Assembly: GCF_018448495.1 (NCBI RefSeq)
Contig: NZ_CP049902.1
Coordinates: 1,922,001-1,986,000, forward strand
DNA from: Psychrobacter sp. WY6
Lineage (GTDB): Bacteria > Pseudomonadota > Gammaproteobacteria > Pseudomonadales > Moraxellaceae
Length of the DNA stretch: 64,000 nucleotides
Direction of reading: 5' to 3'
The position numbers were made by a program, and so were the translations under genes. The notes beneath the pieces are model-generated. The model saw nothing but the letters and a program-made list of their open reading frames with translations, searched no databases and was not told where the DNA came from. How positions within the stretch are numbered: position 1 is the first letter of the stretch; each line of letters opens with the position of its first letter. Shown here piece by piece: positions 40,867 to 51,432 of the stretch.

Positions 40867-41156
40867 TTTTGAATGCTTTTGAGTGCTTTTGAATAATTTA
40901 GGAGGCTGCTAGCTTTCAGCTTGTAGCTCATCGATTTTTCAAAGTAGGCTCTCTCGTTTTCTGCTAATCCTAGGTTTGAATCAAAGCTCACATAAATGCC
41001 TCTATCATCCAGTGTTGCATACCAGTGGTCTGCATCATTATCGGTTAGGATTTGAAAGTATTTATTATTAACGATTCTACCCACCTTATAAATTTCACCT
41101 TCGCTATAAAAGTGATTGCCTTGGGTACATCGTAATTTGTCGTCAGTATTTATCAT
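40848..41156 (-). CDS. Hypothetical 102-residue protein
   Basis: Not recognised. The protein starts MINTDDKLRCTQGNHFYSEG and reads as a small, soluble, beta-rich domain: GEIYKVGRIVNNKYFQIL, then DNDADHWYATLDDRGIYVSF, then a Lys/Ser-rich helix. The first half resembles small SH3-like barrels that are common in phage and accessory proteins, but that is only an impression. It is isolated between cobC and the ribosomal operon and convergent with cobC. Confidence 0.55.
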   Translation of the reverse strand: MINTDDKLRCTQGNHFYSEGEIYKVGRIVNNKYFQILTDNDADHWYATLDDRGIYVSFDSNLGLAENERAYFEKSMSYKLKASSLLNYSKALKSIQNLKRST

Positions 41157-41363
41157 GTCATTGCAGCCTATCGTTATCTAAATAAAATCTATCAATCAAA
41201 TACAACGAGCATATCAAGTCAGGTGACAATAATAAAGATGACTTTATAGGTAGTATCTTATTGTTAAGTATAGGCTTTCCAAGCTATTATTACAATAGTT
41301 GCTAGATATATCACTGTTCAAGATACCTGATAAAATCTTAAATTAAACGCGATAGCAAAACGC

Positions 41364-41398
41364 AAAAAAGCCAGCAACATGACGTTACTGGCTTTTTT
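41364..41398 (-). terminator. Terminator of the rpsF-rpsR-rplI operon
   Basis: Eleven-bp arms AAAAAAGCCAG/CTGGCTTTTTT (41364-41374 and 41388-41398), ending in a T run on the minus strand, just past the rplI stop. Confidence 0.85.
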
Positions 41399-41414
41399 AG
41401 ACTAGATCTAGATA

Positions 41415-41926
41415 TCAAAAATTACTCTTCTGAATATCTTCGTTCTCGTCTTCAACTTCTGTTGCTGACTCTTCGTTGTCGCCATCTTCAGAAAGAATGG
41501 TAACTAGAATAGTAGCGGTAACGTCATGATGTAGCTGAATATCAACATTGTATTCGCCAACTTGACGTAAAGTGCCTTCAGAAGCTTGATTTCAGCACGG
41601 TCTACTTCTAGACCTGAGTTAGTCAATGCTTCAGCAATATCGCGAGTACCGATAGAGCCGAATAGCTTGCCTTCGTCGCCTGATTTAGCACGCATGATGA
41701 CATTAACGTCAGTTAGCGCATCAGCACGTTCTTGAGCAACAGCTACTTCTTTGGCTTCTTCAGCTTCAAGCTCGGCACGACGTGCTTCGAACTTTTCAAT
41801 GTTAGCTGCAGTAGCAGGTAGTGCTTTACCCAAAGGGATAAGAAGTTCGTCCGTAACCTGGTTTCACATCGACAGTTTCACCGAGTTTACCAAGGTTGAC
41901 GATACGCTGTAACAAAATAATTGCAT
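41415..41926 (-). CDS. rplI: 50S ribosomal protein L9, several frameshifts
   Basis: L9 binds 23S rRNA at the base of the L1 stalk. The readable parts are [20 protein letters not shown] at the start and [40 protein letters not shown] and [11 protein letters not shown] in the main frame. Another frame then gives [20 protein letters not shown] and an acidic tail ending near 41415-41421. Missing bases near 41922, 41850-41865 and 41585 are needed. ATG at 41926 with an AGGA site is chosen; the ATG at 41933 sits too close to that site. Last gene of the S6-S18-L9 operon. Confidence 0.9.
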
Positions 41927-41952
41927 GAGTCATTCCTAGTTAAAATTAACGG

Positions 41953-42180
41953 TTAACCCTGATGGTTATCAGTGTATGGAAGTAGCGATAAATAACGAGC
42001 TTGCTTGATAGCAGTAGCTAGTTGACGCTGATATTAGTAGATGTACCGGTAATGCGGCTTGGTACGATTTTACCATTATCACTGATGTACTGTTTTAGCA
42101 ATTCAACATCTTTATAATCGATGAGTGATGCCTTCAGCAGTGAAACGGCAGAATTTGCGACGGCGATAGAAACGTGCCAT
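41953..42180 (-). CDS. rpsR: 30S ribosomal protein S18, two frameshifts
   Basis: S18 is an essential small-subunit protein that pairs with S6. The start [18 protein letters not shown] is identical in style to the family and is preceded by GGAG. The next segments, [28 protein letters not shown] and [20 protein letters not shown], lie in shifted frames. About two bases are missing near 42120 and one near 42030, which would restore 76 residues, the expected length. Because the gene is essential, these breaks must be sequence errors. Confidence 0.92.
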
Positions 42181-42196
42181 GAGTATTCTCCTTTAA

Positions 42197-42597
42197 TTAG
42201 TCTTCACTGTTGTCGTTGTCGTCATTATCGTTTTCACGACTGTCTGGACGACGAGTAGTTGCTTTGCGTGCGCGTTTTTCATCGGCATTCTTGGCTAACT
42301 GCGACTCTTCAGTGACAGCGTCGTCACGGCGCATAACTAGACTACGAATGATCGCGTCGTTATAACGGAATAATTCTTCAAGTTCAGCTAAAGTTCACCG
42401 TCAGTTTCAATGTTGAAAGAACGTAATGAGCTTTGTGAATCTTGTTGATTGGATATGCCAATTGACGGGGCCCCAATCTTCTAAACGATGAATAAACACG
42501 TTTTGTCTTGAACTAACTTGATGTAGCTCTCAACCATGCCGACCACTTGGTCGCTTTGGTCTGGGTGTACAAGTAACACCAGTTCGTAATGTCGCAT
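42197..42597 (-). CDS. rpsF: 30S ribosomal protein S6, several frameshifts
   Basis: First gene of the S6-S18-L9 operon. The 5' frame reads [20 protein letters not shown], then [12 protein letters not shown]. Shifted frames give [32 protein letters not shown], and then [20 protein letters not shown] and an acidic, Arg-rich tail ending NDDNDNSED at 42197. At least three or four bases are missing between 42390 and 42500. No priB lies between rpsF and rpsR. Confidence 0.9.
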
Positions 42598-42810
42598 TAT
42601 GACTCCTTACGGATTAGTAGCTATTAACCCTATGTTAATAGCAAGGAGATTTATAAGGTAAGCCCGATTTCTAGCTATTATTATAAAAAAATAAGAAATA
42701 AGCTTAGTTTATAAAGCGCCGTATTATAACAGTACTCGGCAACTAACACAAAGGTTAATCACTGAGCCACCGTTAATAAATTATAACAATAATTAAAAAT
42801 GCTCGGTTCA

Positions 42811-42842
42811 TAAAAAGCAGCGATATCGCGCTGCTTTTTTAT
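42811..42842 (-). terminator. Terminator downstream of the RDD gene
   Basis: Eleven-bp arms AAAAAGCAGCG/CGCTGCTTTTT (42812-42822 and 42829-42839), symmetrical. It lies between the RDD gene end and the rpsF promoter region. Confidence 0.8.
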
Positions 42843-42874
42843 CAAAATAATAAGATGGATTGTTAATAAACAAG

Positions 42875-43847
42875 CTATTTTATTTTTGGTTCTTTCAACT
42901 GACTGCTATCTGCTTTTACCACTAAGGTTTTGGCCAACTTGTCATGCCAACCGATATTTTCAGGGCTTTTCGATGCATGTATAATGAATAGCAATAATCA
43001 CGAACCCTAAGAAGCTGGTAAACGAGAACAATAAGTTTTAAAAATAAACAATAACAAGTACGCACACCAATAAGCTTGGTAAAGAGGGCAGCAGATGAGT
43101 GGTTGATCCACCACGCGAATACCCGTAATCAGCTTACCGAGTGACTGACCACGCAGTGTGATAAATACCAGTTGTAGCGCAAATAAGCCAAATACCATCA
43201 CTTGCGACATCATCAATGTGCTACTAGGAAGACTCTCCATCAGTGTCATTGAATACTGATAAGCCGCATCCATGTCTTGGATATTTTGGAATTTGGTATA
43301 ATCCACATCCATTTTTGTCAATGCCATCACTAGCGGAAAAATAGCCAGTAGATAGAGTAATCCATTGATGGCTGTTGCTAATACTCGCGACATAATCGGT
43401 GCAAGTACCACATTGCCGACGACTTTGTCTTTGCTAGACGCAGCCTGATTGCTATTAGCCTTGTTTAGTGACACATTATTGTGCGGTGTTTGCTGACGAT
43501 TGGTGGTCATGTCAGCTTTCACATTTTTATCCGTGTCTTTCGGACGTTCAGGCTTGCCATACAATCTATCTAATGAAACTGATTTGCTATCCGAGCTATT
43601 GCTAGCGTTATCTTCAGGAAAAACAGTTACATTATTGATAATAGAGTCATTAACCTGAGGCTTGCCAAGGTTGGTAGGTCGATAAACCGTTTGATTATTG
43701 GTCAAGTTACCGACACGCTGCCATTGGTCTAAGCCTTCATGCCATCAAATCATCCAGCAGTACTTCACCAGATGCCAACATGATATTTAGCTGCTCCAAA
43801 TTGTAGGGACCAGCTTGTACGTTATTTCGAGCAAGGAAAATCTGCAT
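42875..43847 (-). CDS. GYF_2-RDD membrane protein, frameshifted
   Basis: Joined frames give an N-terminal GYF_2-type domain (MQIFLARNNVQAGPYNLEQL, then LASGEVLLDDLM and HEGLDQWQRVG), a polar linker, and a C-terminal RDD domain. The RDD part has APIMSRVLATAINGLLYLLA and LRGQSLGKLITGIRVVD, and ends WHDKLAKTLVVKADSSQLKE. The intact middle frame is 43007-43705. Breaks are near 43738, 43075 and 42975. RDD proteins are inner-membrane proteins of largely unknown role, some proposed as transporters. GYF_2 domains are presumed to bind proteins. An ATG at 43859 is the alternative start. Confidence 0.75.
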
Positions 43848-43898
43848 AATTGCCTGCATAGTTAGTCATATCTTAAGTCACTATATATGATACATATA

Positions 43899-43934
43899 TT
43901 AGGGTCTATTTAATATTTTTCAAATAGACCCTAA
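43899..43934 (-). terminator. Hairpin downstream of ppsA
   Basis: Perfect 12-bp arms TAGGGTCTATTT/AAATAGACCCTA (43900-43911 and 43922-43933) between ppsA and the RDD gene. It lacks a clean T run, so it may act as an mRNA 3' stabiliser as much as a terminator. Confidence 0.55.
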
Positions 43935-43987
43935 TCATTGTTTCTTTAATGACTGTGTGAATTATTGCTGTGACTGAACGTTACGGC

Positions 43988-46355
43988 TTACTTCGCTTCT
44001 TCACCAGCTAAGAAGAACCAAGTATCTAGTACAGAAATCAGGGTTCAATGACACTGAGCTGATACCTTGCTCCAGGCCAGAACGCGAGATCTGGATGGTC
44101 TGATGGACCCTGACCACAGATGCCGACATAGTTTGCTTTACGGCACGCATCAATCGCCATGGTCAATAGTTTCTTAACCGCAGGATCACGCTCATCAAAT
44201 AGATGTGAGACGATACCTGAGTCACGGTCAAGACCAAGGGTCAACTGAGTCAAATCGTTAGAGCCGATTGAGAAACCATCGAAATGCTCTAGGAATTCAT
44301 CTGCCAATAGGGCGTTGGTTGGTAGCTCACACATCATGAACGCGTAAACCGTTTTCGCCACGTTTTAGACCGTTTTTCTCAAGTAATTCGATGACTTTTT
44401 GGCTTCGCCAACGGTACGAATGGAATCATAATCTCGACGTTGGTCAAGCCATCTCATCACGTACGCGTTTTAGTGCTTTACACTCAAGCTCAAAGCAGTC
44501 ACGGAAGTTGTCAGACACATAACGACTGGCACCGCGGAAACCAAGCATTGGGTTTTCTTCTGATGGCTCTATAATTTACCACCAAGCAAGTTAGCATATT
44601 CGTTTGATTTAAAATCTGACATACGAACGATAACTGGCTGATCCATAAAGGCAACGGCTAGCGTTGAGATACCTTCGACCAACTTATCAACATAGAAATC
44701 AACCGGTGAGGCATAACCAGCGATACGCTCTTGGATGGCTTGGGCGATTTCGCGTGGTAAGCTGTTCATGTTCAGTAGTGCTTTTGGATGCACACCAATC
44801 ATACGGTTGATGATGAATTCTAAACGCGCAAGACCAATACCTTCGTTTGGCATTTGCGTGAATGAGAAGGCACGATCTGGATTACCAACGTTCATCATTA
44901 CTTTGAAGGCAAGCTCTGGCATAGACTCAACAGAGTTGGTCTGTACTTCAAAATCAATTTGGCTTTCATAAATGAAGCCGTATCACCTTCGGCACAAGAA
45001 GCAGTGACGTCTTGACCATCAACCAATAGCTCAGTGGCATTACCACAACCAACGATGGCTGGAACACCTAGCTCACGAGCGATAATCGATGCGTGACAAG
45101 TACGACACCACGGTTAGTAATGATAGCAGAAGCACGCTTCATGACAGGTTCCCAATCCGGATCGTCTCATGTCTGATACCAGTACAATCACCTTCTTGTT
45201 TATCCATCTCATTTAGTTGCTAACGATACGGACTTTACCTTGAACCGATACGCGATGACCGATTGAACGACCTTCACACAATACTTTAGCATTAGTCGTG
45301 TCGATGATTAAACGTTCCATAACATTGCTGTCTTGGCGGCTCTTAACGGTTTCTGGACGCGCCTGAACGATGAAGATTTCGTTGGTATCGCCGTCTTTTG
45401 CCCACTCGATATCCATCGCTTGGCCGTAATGCTTTTCGATCGTCACGGCTTGTTTAGCAAGAGAAGTTAGCTCTTCAGTTGATAATGAGAACTGCATACG
45501 ATCTTGCTTTTCAACATCGACAGTTTTTACTGATTTAGTGGTGCTACCTTCATCACCATAAACCATTTTCTTATGCTTGCTGCCTAGGTTACGGCGAATC
45601 ACCGATGGTTTGCCATTGGCTAGTAATTGCTTAGAAATATAGAATTCATCTGGGTTAACCGCGCCCTGTACAACCATTTCACCTAGGCCATAGCTTGAGG
45701 TGATAAAGACCACTTGATCAAAACCGCTTTCGGTATCTAGCGTGAACATCACACCCGCCGCGCCAGTTTCTGAGCGAACCATACGCTGTACAGCAGCCGA
45801 TAAGGCAACGCCTTCATGCTCAAAACCTTTGTGTACACGGTAAGAGATGGCACGGTCGTTATAAAGAGATGCAAACTTCTTTAATCGCAATCAGAACGTT
45901 ATCAATACCGCGAATGTTCAAGAAAGTCTCTTGCTGACCCGCAAATGATGCATCTGGCAAATCTTCGGCAGTCGCAGAAGAACGTACAGCAACCGCGATG
46001 TCTTCGCCGCCGCTCATCGTTTCAAACGATTGACGTACTTCTTGCTCAAGATCACTTGGCAGCTCTTGCTCAATAATCCAAGTACGAATCTTTTTACCCG
46101 TTTCTGCAAGTTTTTTGACATCGTCAACATCTAGCGTTTTAGTTCGTTGTTGATTTTGTCAAGCAGGCCAGTTTCATTCAAAAAGCGGTTAAATGCATTT
46201 GACGTGGTGGCAAAGCCGCCTGGAACACTAACACCCAAATCAGACAAATGGCTGATCATTTCACCTAATGAGGCGTTCTTGCCGCCGACCATTTCAATGT
46301 CGTCTTTTCCTAGCTGATCAAGATTGATTACAAGTGCTGTAGATTGCGCTGCCAT
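43988..46355 (-). CDS. ppsA: Phosphoenolpyruvate synthase, many frameshifts
   Basis: Converts pyruvate, ATP and water to PEP, AMP and phosphate for gluconeogenesis. Fragments read in order: the ATP-grasp domain ([59 protein letters not shown]), the phosphohistidine domain ([15 protein letters not shown] near 45080), and the PEP-binding barrel ([69 protein letters not shown]). The end is [13 protein letters not shown] at 43988. At least six bases are missing, near 46135, 45880, 45215, 45105, 44930, 44570, 44350 and 44050. Total length corresponds to about 790 residues, as in relatives. Divergent ppsR confirms the assignment. Confidence 0.93.
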
Positions 46356-46946
46356 GATAACTCCAGAAAATAAGGTTATTTAGTAAAGATTAAACGGTGA
46401 ATTATACCGCTATATTTGGAGAATTTCGAGGGGTTGAACCAATATTTTTGTCAAAAATACAAATTGTGGGCTTTGCTACATAATTAGTAGAAGATTATTC
46501 ATTTTTCTATTTTTGAGATGATGTAAAAATGCGAGTCAAGACCACTCTAATTATCAAGATATATCTATAAATCGGCTGATAAATAGAGGATTTAAAATAA
46601 ATAAGAGAGAGTATTAGGATGTTCTTATAGTATTTGCCTTTATATATAGCAGGTAATGCTGCGCTAGTATGAATAACCAGTCAGCACAATAATGGTTATT
46701 AATCGGCATGATAAGATTAAGGGCACTGTGGCTTTCTAAGTGTACGCCTGTAACATTGATTTCTATTAGGTCGTCTATTATGCGTATAATGTAGAGCATA
46801 AATAGTAGCGGTTTATCCTGATATAAATGTGTAATATTAGCGCTTATACAAAACGAAAATTACGTCTGAAAATCAAGTCTAAAGCCGATCAAAAATAAAA
46901 GCCAAATGAAAATTACCATTGTGTTTTCAATCGAGGTGCCAACGTT
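46356..46946. other. Divergent ppsA-ppsR intergenic region
   Basis: 591 bases, A/T-rich, no supported gene (a 61-codon minus ORF near 46614-46799 has no family features). It should contain both promoters. No riboswitch was recognised. Confidence 0.5.
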
Positions 46947-47843
46947 ATGTACTCAAGTAATCCAGCTGAACAACTGAATCCCACTATTCAAAATCGCAAC
47001 GCATTAAACTTAGACAGCTCTCAAGCCGTTCGAACCGCGTTTTTTATCTCAGATGGCACAGCAATTACGGCGGAGACGCTTGGCCGCGCTATCTTGAGTC
47101 AGTTTGCTTCAGTACCTTTTGAAACACGAGTGTTGCCATATGTCGATAGCTTAGAGCGTGCAGAAGACGCCGTTGAGCAAATCAACATGGCGTATCAACG
47201 AGATGGTCTGTTGCCATTAGTCTTTGATACGATTGTTAACCCTGATATTCGTGAAAAGATCAATTCTGCCCAAAGCTGTAACTTGGATATGTATGAGGGT
47301 TTGATAGGTCGCGTCGCTGAAGAAACGGGTGTGGAGCCTGACGGACATTCGGGTCATGCACACGACGATGTGGATTCTGAGACTTATAAAGAACGTATCG
47401 ATGCGGTGCATTTCGCTTTAGACAATGATGATGGTGCGCGTACGCGTCATTACGATGCGGCCGATATTATTTTGGTGGGCGTATCGCGTTCAGGCAAAAC
47501 ACCGACTTCTTTATACTTAGCCTTACAGTTCGGTATTCGAGCAGCAAATTATCCTTTGACCGAAGATGACTTGTACGATAATCAATTACCAAAAGCATTG
47601 CGCGAGCACAAAGACAAGCTGTTCGGTCTATTGATCGATACCGATCGCTTGGTGAAAATCCGTCAAGAGCGCCGTGCGGGCAGTCGTTATTCGAGCTATC
47701 AGCAATGTCAGCAGGAGCAGCGGGCGATACAAGGGATTTATATCACGCATGGTATTCCAAGTCTTGATGTCTCTGAGATGTCCGTTGAAGAAATCGCTAC
47801 GCGCATCCTGCAGATGACGGGTCTCAAACGTCGTATCGGCTAA
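46947..47843 (+). CDS. ppsR: PEP synthase regulatory kinase/pyrophosphorylase
   Basis: Bifunctional DUF299 protein that inactivates PEP synthase by ADP-dependent phosphorylation and reactivates it by phosphate-dependent removal. 298 residues. AFFISDGTAITAETLGRAIL is the family N-terminus. The P-loop GVSRSGKTPTSLYLALQFGI begins near residue 177. It ends SVEEIATRILQMTGLKRRIG. There is a 25-residue N-terminal extension. A His/Asp-containing stretch (GHSGHAHDDVDSE) precedes HFALDNDDG. The gene is intact and divergent from ppsA. Confidence 0.94.
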   Translation: MYSSNPAEQLNPTIQNRNALNLDSSQAVRTAFFISDGTAITAETLGRAILSQFASVPFETRVLPYVDSLERAEDAVEQINMAYQRDGLLPLVFDTIVNPDIREKINSAQSCNLDMYEGLIGRVAEETGVEPDGHSGHAHDDVDSETYKERIDAVHFALDNDDGARTRHYDAADIILVGVSRSGKTPTSLYLALQFGIRAANYPLTEDDLYDNQLPKALREHKDKLFGLLIDTDRLVKIRQERRAGSRYSSYQQCQQEQRAIQGIYITHGIPSLDVSEMSVEEIATRILQMTGLKRRIG

Positions 47844-47985
47844 TAAAATATAAGCTATCAATGAATTGCTTGAAGCAATTAACGATTTAGCAATAACGAT
47901 TGCTCAAAAAAGAACCATTATTTAAAGCATCACTATTATTAATAACCATCATTTAATACCATCTGATTATCACATAGAGAATATT

Positions 47986-48390
47986 ATGAGTTCATCTTAT
48001 AAGTCTAGCAAGACCCCTTTATTATTGGCCAGCTTGCTGAGTGCGGTCAGTTTACTGAGTGCTTGCCAAACGTCACCTTTTTCACGTGAGCCAGTGCCTG
48101 AGCCACGTTATATCCCAACCATTGTATTGGGTGAAGCGCAAACGCTAACAATCATGCCCAATCGTGTGGCCTGCGCCTCGGCATTACCGATGCAGTGTTT
48201 ACTGGCCAAATCAAGCAAAGATGGCAGCGTGTTTCAGGTACCTTATGATTGGATTGATGACTTTAAACCAAGCCTTGGCACAGAATATGTGATTAGTGCG
48301 CGTCCACAGATTGATGAGGGACAGAAAAGCGCGACTGGGCATTGGACACTGCAAAATATTGTGTCACAACGTATGGTGGGCACGCCTTAG
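47986..48390 (+). CDS. DUF4377-type lipoprotein
   Basis: 134 residues. Lipoprotein signal peptide with lipobox LSAC (Cys at residue 27). The remainder carries paired cysteines (RVACASALPMQCLLAK) and the pattern WIDDFKPSLGTEYVISARP, which matches the DUF4377 profile (CL, then a DGF.YE.G-like turn) also seen in heat-shock HslJ-associated proteins. It is probably anchored in the outer membrane facing the periplasm. Function unknown. It is intact, located between ppsR and sthA. Confidence 0.7.
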   Translation: MSSSYKSSKTPLLLASLLSAVSLLSACQTSPFSREPVPEPRYIPTIVLGEAQTLTIMPNRVACASALPMQCLLAKSSKDGSVFQVPYDWIDDFKPSLGTEYVISARPQIDEGQKSATGHWTLQNIVSQRMVGTP

Positions 48391-48471
48391 TCGTGTGGTT
48401 TTGACTCAAGCAATTATTGATTCATACACAGTCTAAAAATCAAATAAATAAGTAAATGTAAAGAGGACACG

Positions 48472-50121
48472 ATGGGAACTAAAAAACCAAGCGACGCGAC
48501 CAATGATATTGGTAAGGACATTCATACCGAAGTATCGAATAAAGAAGTGGTCGCGTGCCGAATCCTGAGCATACTGAAGGCAAAAATAAAAAACAAAATA
48601 TGAACAAACCCATGAGCAGGTCACTGATGATGTCATGCACCATCCTGATCTTATTAATCCGCTTGATGATACGCGAATCGATATCAAGTCTGGTTATACG
48701 AAAGATTCACGTCGCTTAAAAGGCGATAACCACGAGTATGAGTATGATGCGGTCGTTTTAGGAGCAGGTCCTGCTGGCGAAGCGGCAGCTATGAAACTGA
48801 CTAAATCTGGCAAAAAATGGTGGTTATTGATCCACGTGATCAGGTAGGTGGTAACTCTACCCATGTGGGTACAATTCCAAGTAAAGCACTGCGCCAATCG
48901 GTATTTAACCTCATTAACTTTCGCCGTGATCCTATGTTTACCAAGGCGATGGAGTACAAGCAAGTTCCTCTAAATAGAGTGCTTGCCAATGCTCGAAAAG
49001 TCATTCGCAATCAGGTTAGTACGCACACCCGATTCTATGAACGCAATCGCATTGAAGTAATTCAAGGTTGGGCAAGTTTTATTGATGCTCATACTTTGCG
49101 TGTTGAAACCGATGACAATGTCTTTGAAACCATTACCTTTAATAAAGCCATCGTAACGGTTGGTAGTCGTCCTTATCGCCCTGAAATTTTAGACTTTAAC
49201 CATCCGCGCGTTTTTGATTCTGATAAAATTTTGCAAATGGATTATGTGGTCAAAAAAATTATCATCTATGGTGCGGGCGTGATTGGTTGTGAATATGCCT
49301 CTATCTTTACGGGTCTTGGTTATAAGGTTGATTTGATTAATAACCAAAATCAATTGCTCAGTTATCTCGATAGCGAGATTAGCGATGCTATCGCGCATGA
49401 CTTTAGACAATTTGGCGTATTGATTCGTAGTAATGAAGAGATTGATCATCTTGAAACGCATGACGATTATGTTGTCTTGCATCTAAAGAGTGGTAAGCGC
49501 ATCAAATCTGATGCCATTCTTTGGTCAAATGGTCGCTCAGGTAATACGGAAGGTTTAAACTTAGAAGCGATTGGTCTAAAAGCAAACAGCCGTGGTCAAT
49601 TAAAAGTTGATGATACCTATTGTACTGAAATCGAAAATATCTATGCGGCAGGCGATGTGATTGGCTGGCCATCTTTGGCTTCTGCCGCTTATGACCAAGG
49701 ACGCTGTGCGGCGGCCTTTATGGTTGGTGATAGCGATGCGGAACCAGTGTCAAGCGTGCCAACTGGTATCTATACGATTCCTGAAATTTCTTGTATCGGT
49801 AAAACTGAGCAAGAGCTAACCGACGAAAAAGTCCCATACGAAGTGGGTCAAGCATTCTTCAAGCATTTGGCACGTGCACAAATCATTGGTGAACGCTCAG
49901 GCGTACTAAAGATTTTGTTCCATCGTGATACGTTGGAGATTTTAGGCATCCATTGCTACGGTAACCATGCATCAGAGATTATCCATATTGGACAAGCCGT
50001 GATGAAGTGTAAGAGTAATAATACACTTGAGTACTTTGTGAATACTACTTTTAACTATCCAACGATGGCAGAAGCCTATCGTGTGGCGGCACTAAATGGT
50101 CTTAATCGTGTTTTTAAGTGA
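48472..50121 (+). CDS. sthA: Soluble pyridine nucleotide transhydrogenase, frameshifted near the start
   Basis: FAD enzyme exchanging reducing equivalents between NADPH and NADH. The core has [39 protein letters not shown] (no redox-active CxxxxC, as expected), [37 protein letters not shown] and [18 protein letters not shown]. One base is missing near 48820, joining KSGKK to VVIDPRD. Before the core is a polar extension of roughly 80 residues from ATG 48472 ([20 protein letters not shown], later [20 protein letters not shown]), itself needing two frame corrections (near 48560 and 48600). E. coli SthA lacks this extension. Confidence 0.9.
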
Positions 50122-50140
50122 TAGAATCTTAAAACGTTAT

Positions 50141-50180
50141 AAAAAAAAGCGTCTGCTATGTTAGCAGGCGCTTTTTTTTT
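50141..50180 (+). terminator. Strong terminator after sthA
   Basis: Sixteen-bp arms with one G-U type mismatch (50143-50158 and 50162-50177), a three-base loop and nine T residues. Confidence 0.9.
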
Positions 50181-50268
50181 GATTCAGGATTATTGATTTG
50201 GCTTTTATTGATGGTAGGCGCTAATGACATGCAATCGTCTTTTGCTTTAGGACACTGTTTTAAGTGCT

Positions 50269-51432
50269 TTATTCCAGCACCACCCACATAAGTAGCGCAA
50301 AGTAAAATACCCATAAGGCGGCTAGTGCATAAAATCCAGTAGAAACTTGGGAAATACTAGCCCCCATTTGATTAAGCTGGACGGAGGTATTGATACCCGG
50401 TGTCGTGGGTACGAACCAACGTATGATTTGTAAAACTGTGGGCAGCTGATCTGCTGGCCACGGATAACCACTGACAAAAAACATCGGTAGTGAGCTAAAA
50501 ATTAGGATTTGCATACTACGTTCGCGCTGGCGAAACCAGAGTCCAAGCACGCAACCAAGTGTCGCCACGGTTGGACAAAATAACAGAAGGAACAGTAAAC
50601 TGCCAAGCATGTTTTGCCCACGCGGATAGTGGTGTAGCTCAAATGTCCAGCCATAATAAAAGCAGCCAATAATGAAGCTAAACATGCTGAGCGCAGCAAT
50701 TCGCCCAAGCCAACCACGGATACTCGTCGCATGTCGCCGCTGCTCATACCACGTACCAATCAGCATCGCTGTGGCGATTAATAAGGTTTGTTGCAAAATT
50801 AGAATAGAGACCGCTGGCACCACGTAAGCGCCATAACCTTCTGTTTGATTGTATAAAGGGATAATTACTAATGGCACCGCTTGAGTATTAGCAGCCGCTG
50901 TTGCTGAATAAGCACCTTGCGCCACATTTTTTTGACTTCAATCCCTGCTGATACCGTACTGACTGCTTTTAAAAACCCCATCTGTACGTTTTTATTTAAC
51001 AGAAAGTAGCCGCCATTGCCCAATACGCTGACGCTCGCTGCTTTTCCCGATAGTACTTGCTGCTCAAGCCCACTTGGAATGACCATGTACCCAGCGATTT
51101 CATCTGACCATATGGCCTCTTTAGCCTGCTGCTCGTTGAGAAAAAGCTGAGTGTCTAACTGCGGACTGGCACTCGCATAGCGAACGATGGTTCGTGATAG
51201 ATTGCTATTGTCGTTATCAATGATACCAACAGGTACATGGTTGACCACTTCTGTCGAATACGGCCAAGGATAAAAGAAGCCATAAATAATAGGGGCAATC
51301 AGTAAGATACACACCTTTATCAGAAAAGATGTCTTTAATGGTCTTAAAAACTACCTAAGAAACTTGGTGTGAAGACTGCTTGATTGAATCTGACGTTGTC
51401 GAAGATAAATGGTCTTTTGGTGGTAATGACAT
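50269..51432 (-). CDS. ABC-2 type exporter permease B, two frameshifts
   Basis: Inner-membrane permease of the ABC-2/YhhJ class. A short cytoplasmic start (MSLPPKDHLSSTTSDSIKQS) overlaps the stop of permease A as TAATG. Next come a first helix (LLIAPIIYGFFYPWPYS) and a large periplasmic domain (VPVGIIDNDNSNLSRTIVRY, EIAGYMVIPSGLEQQVL). After a frame change near 50928, five further helices follow (including SMFSFIIGCFYYGWTFEL and FYALAALWVFYFALLMWVVL). A second change lies near 51345. About 388 residues. Last gene of the exporter operon; no ATPase domain is present. Confidence 0.82.

Noticed and set aside
41415..42597. rpsF, rpsR and rplI as pseudogenes
   Set aside because: S18 is essential and all family segments are retained in shifted frames, so sequence error is the better explanation.
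46614..46799. 61-codon minus ORF between ppsA and ppsR
   Set aside because: No ribosome site or family feature; consistent with chance in A/T-rich DNA.
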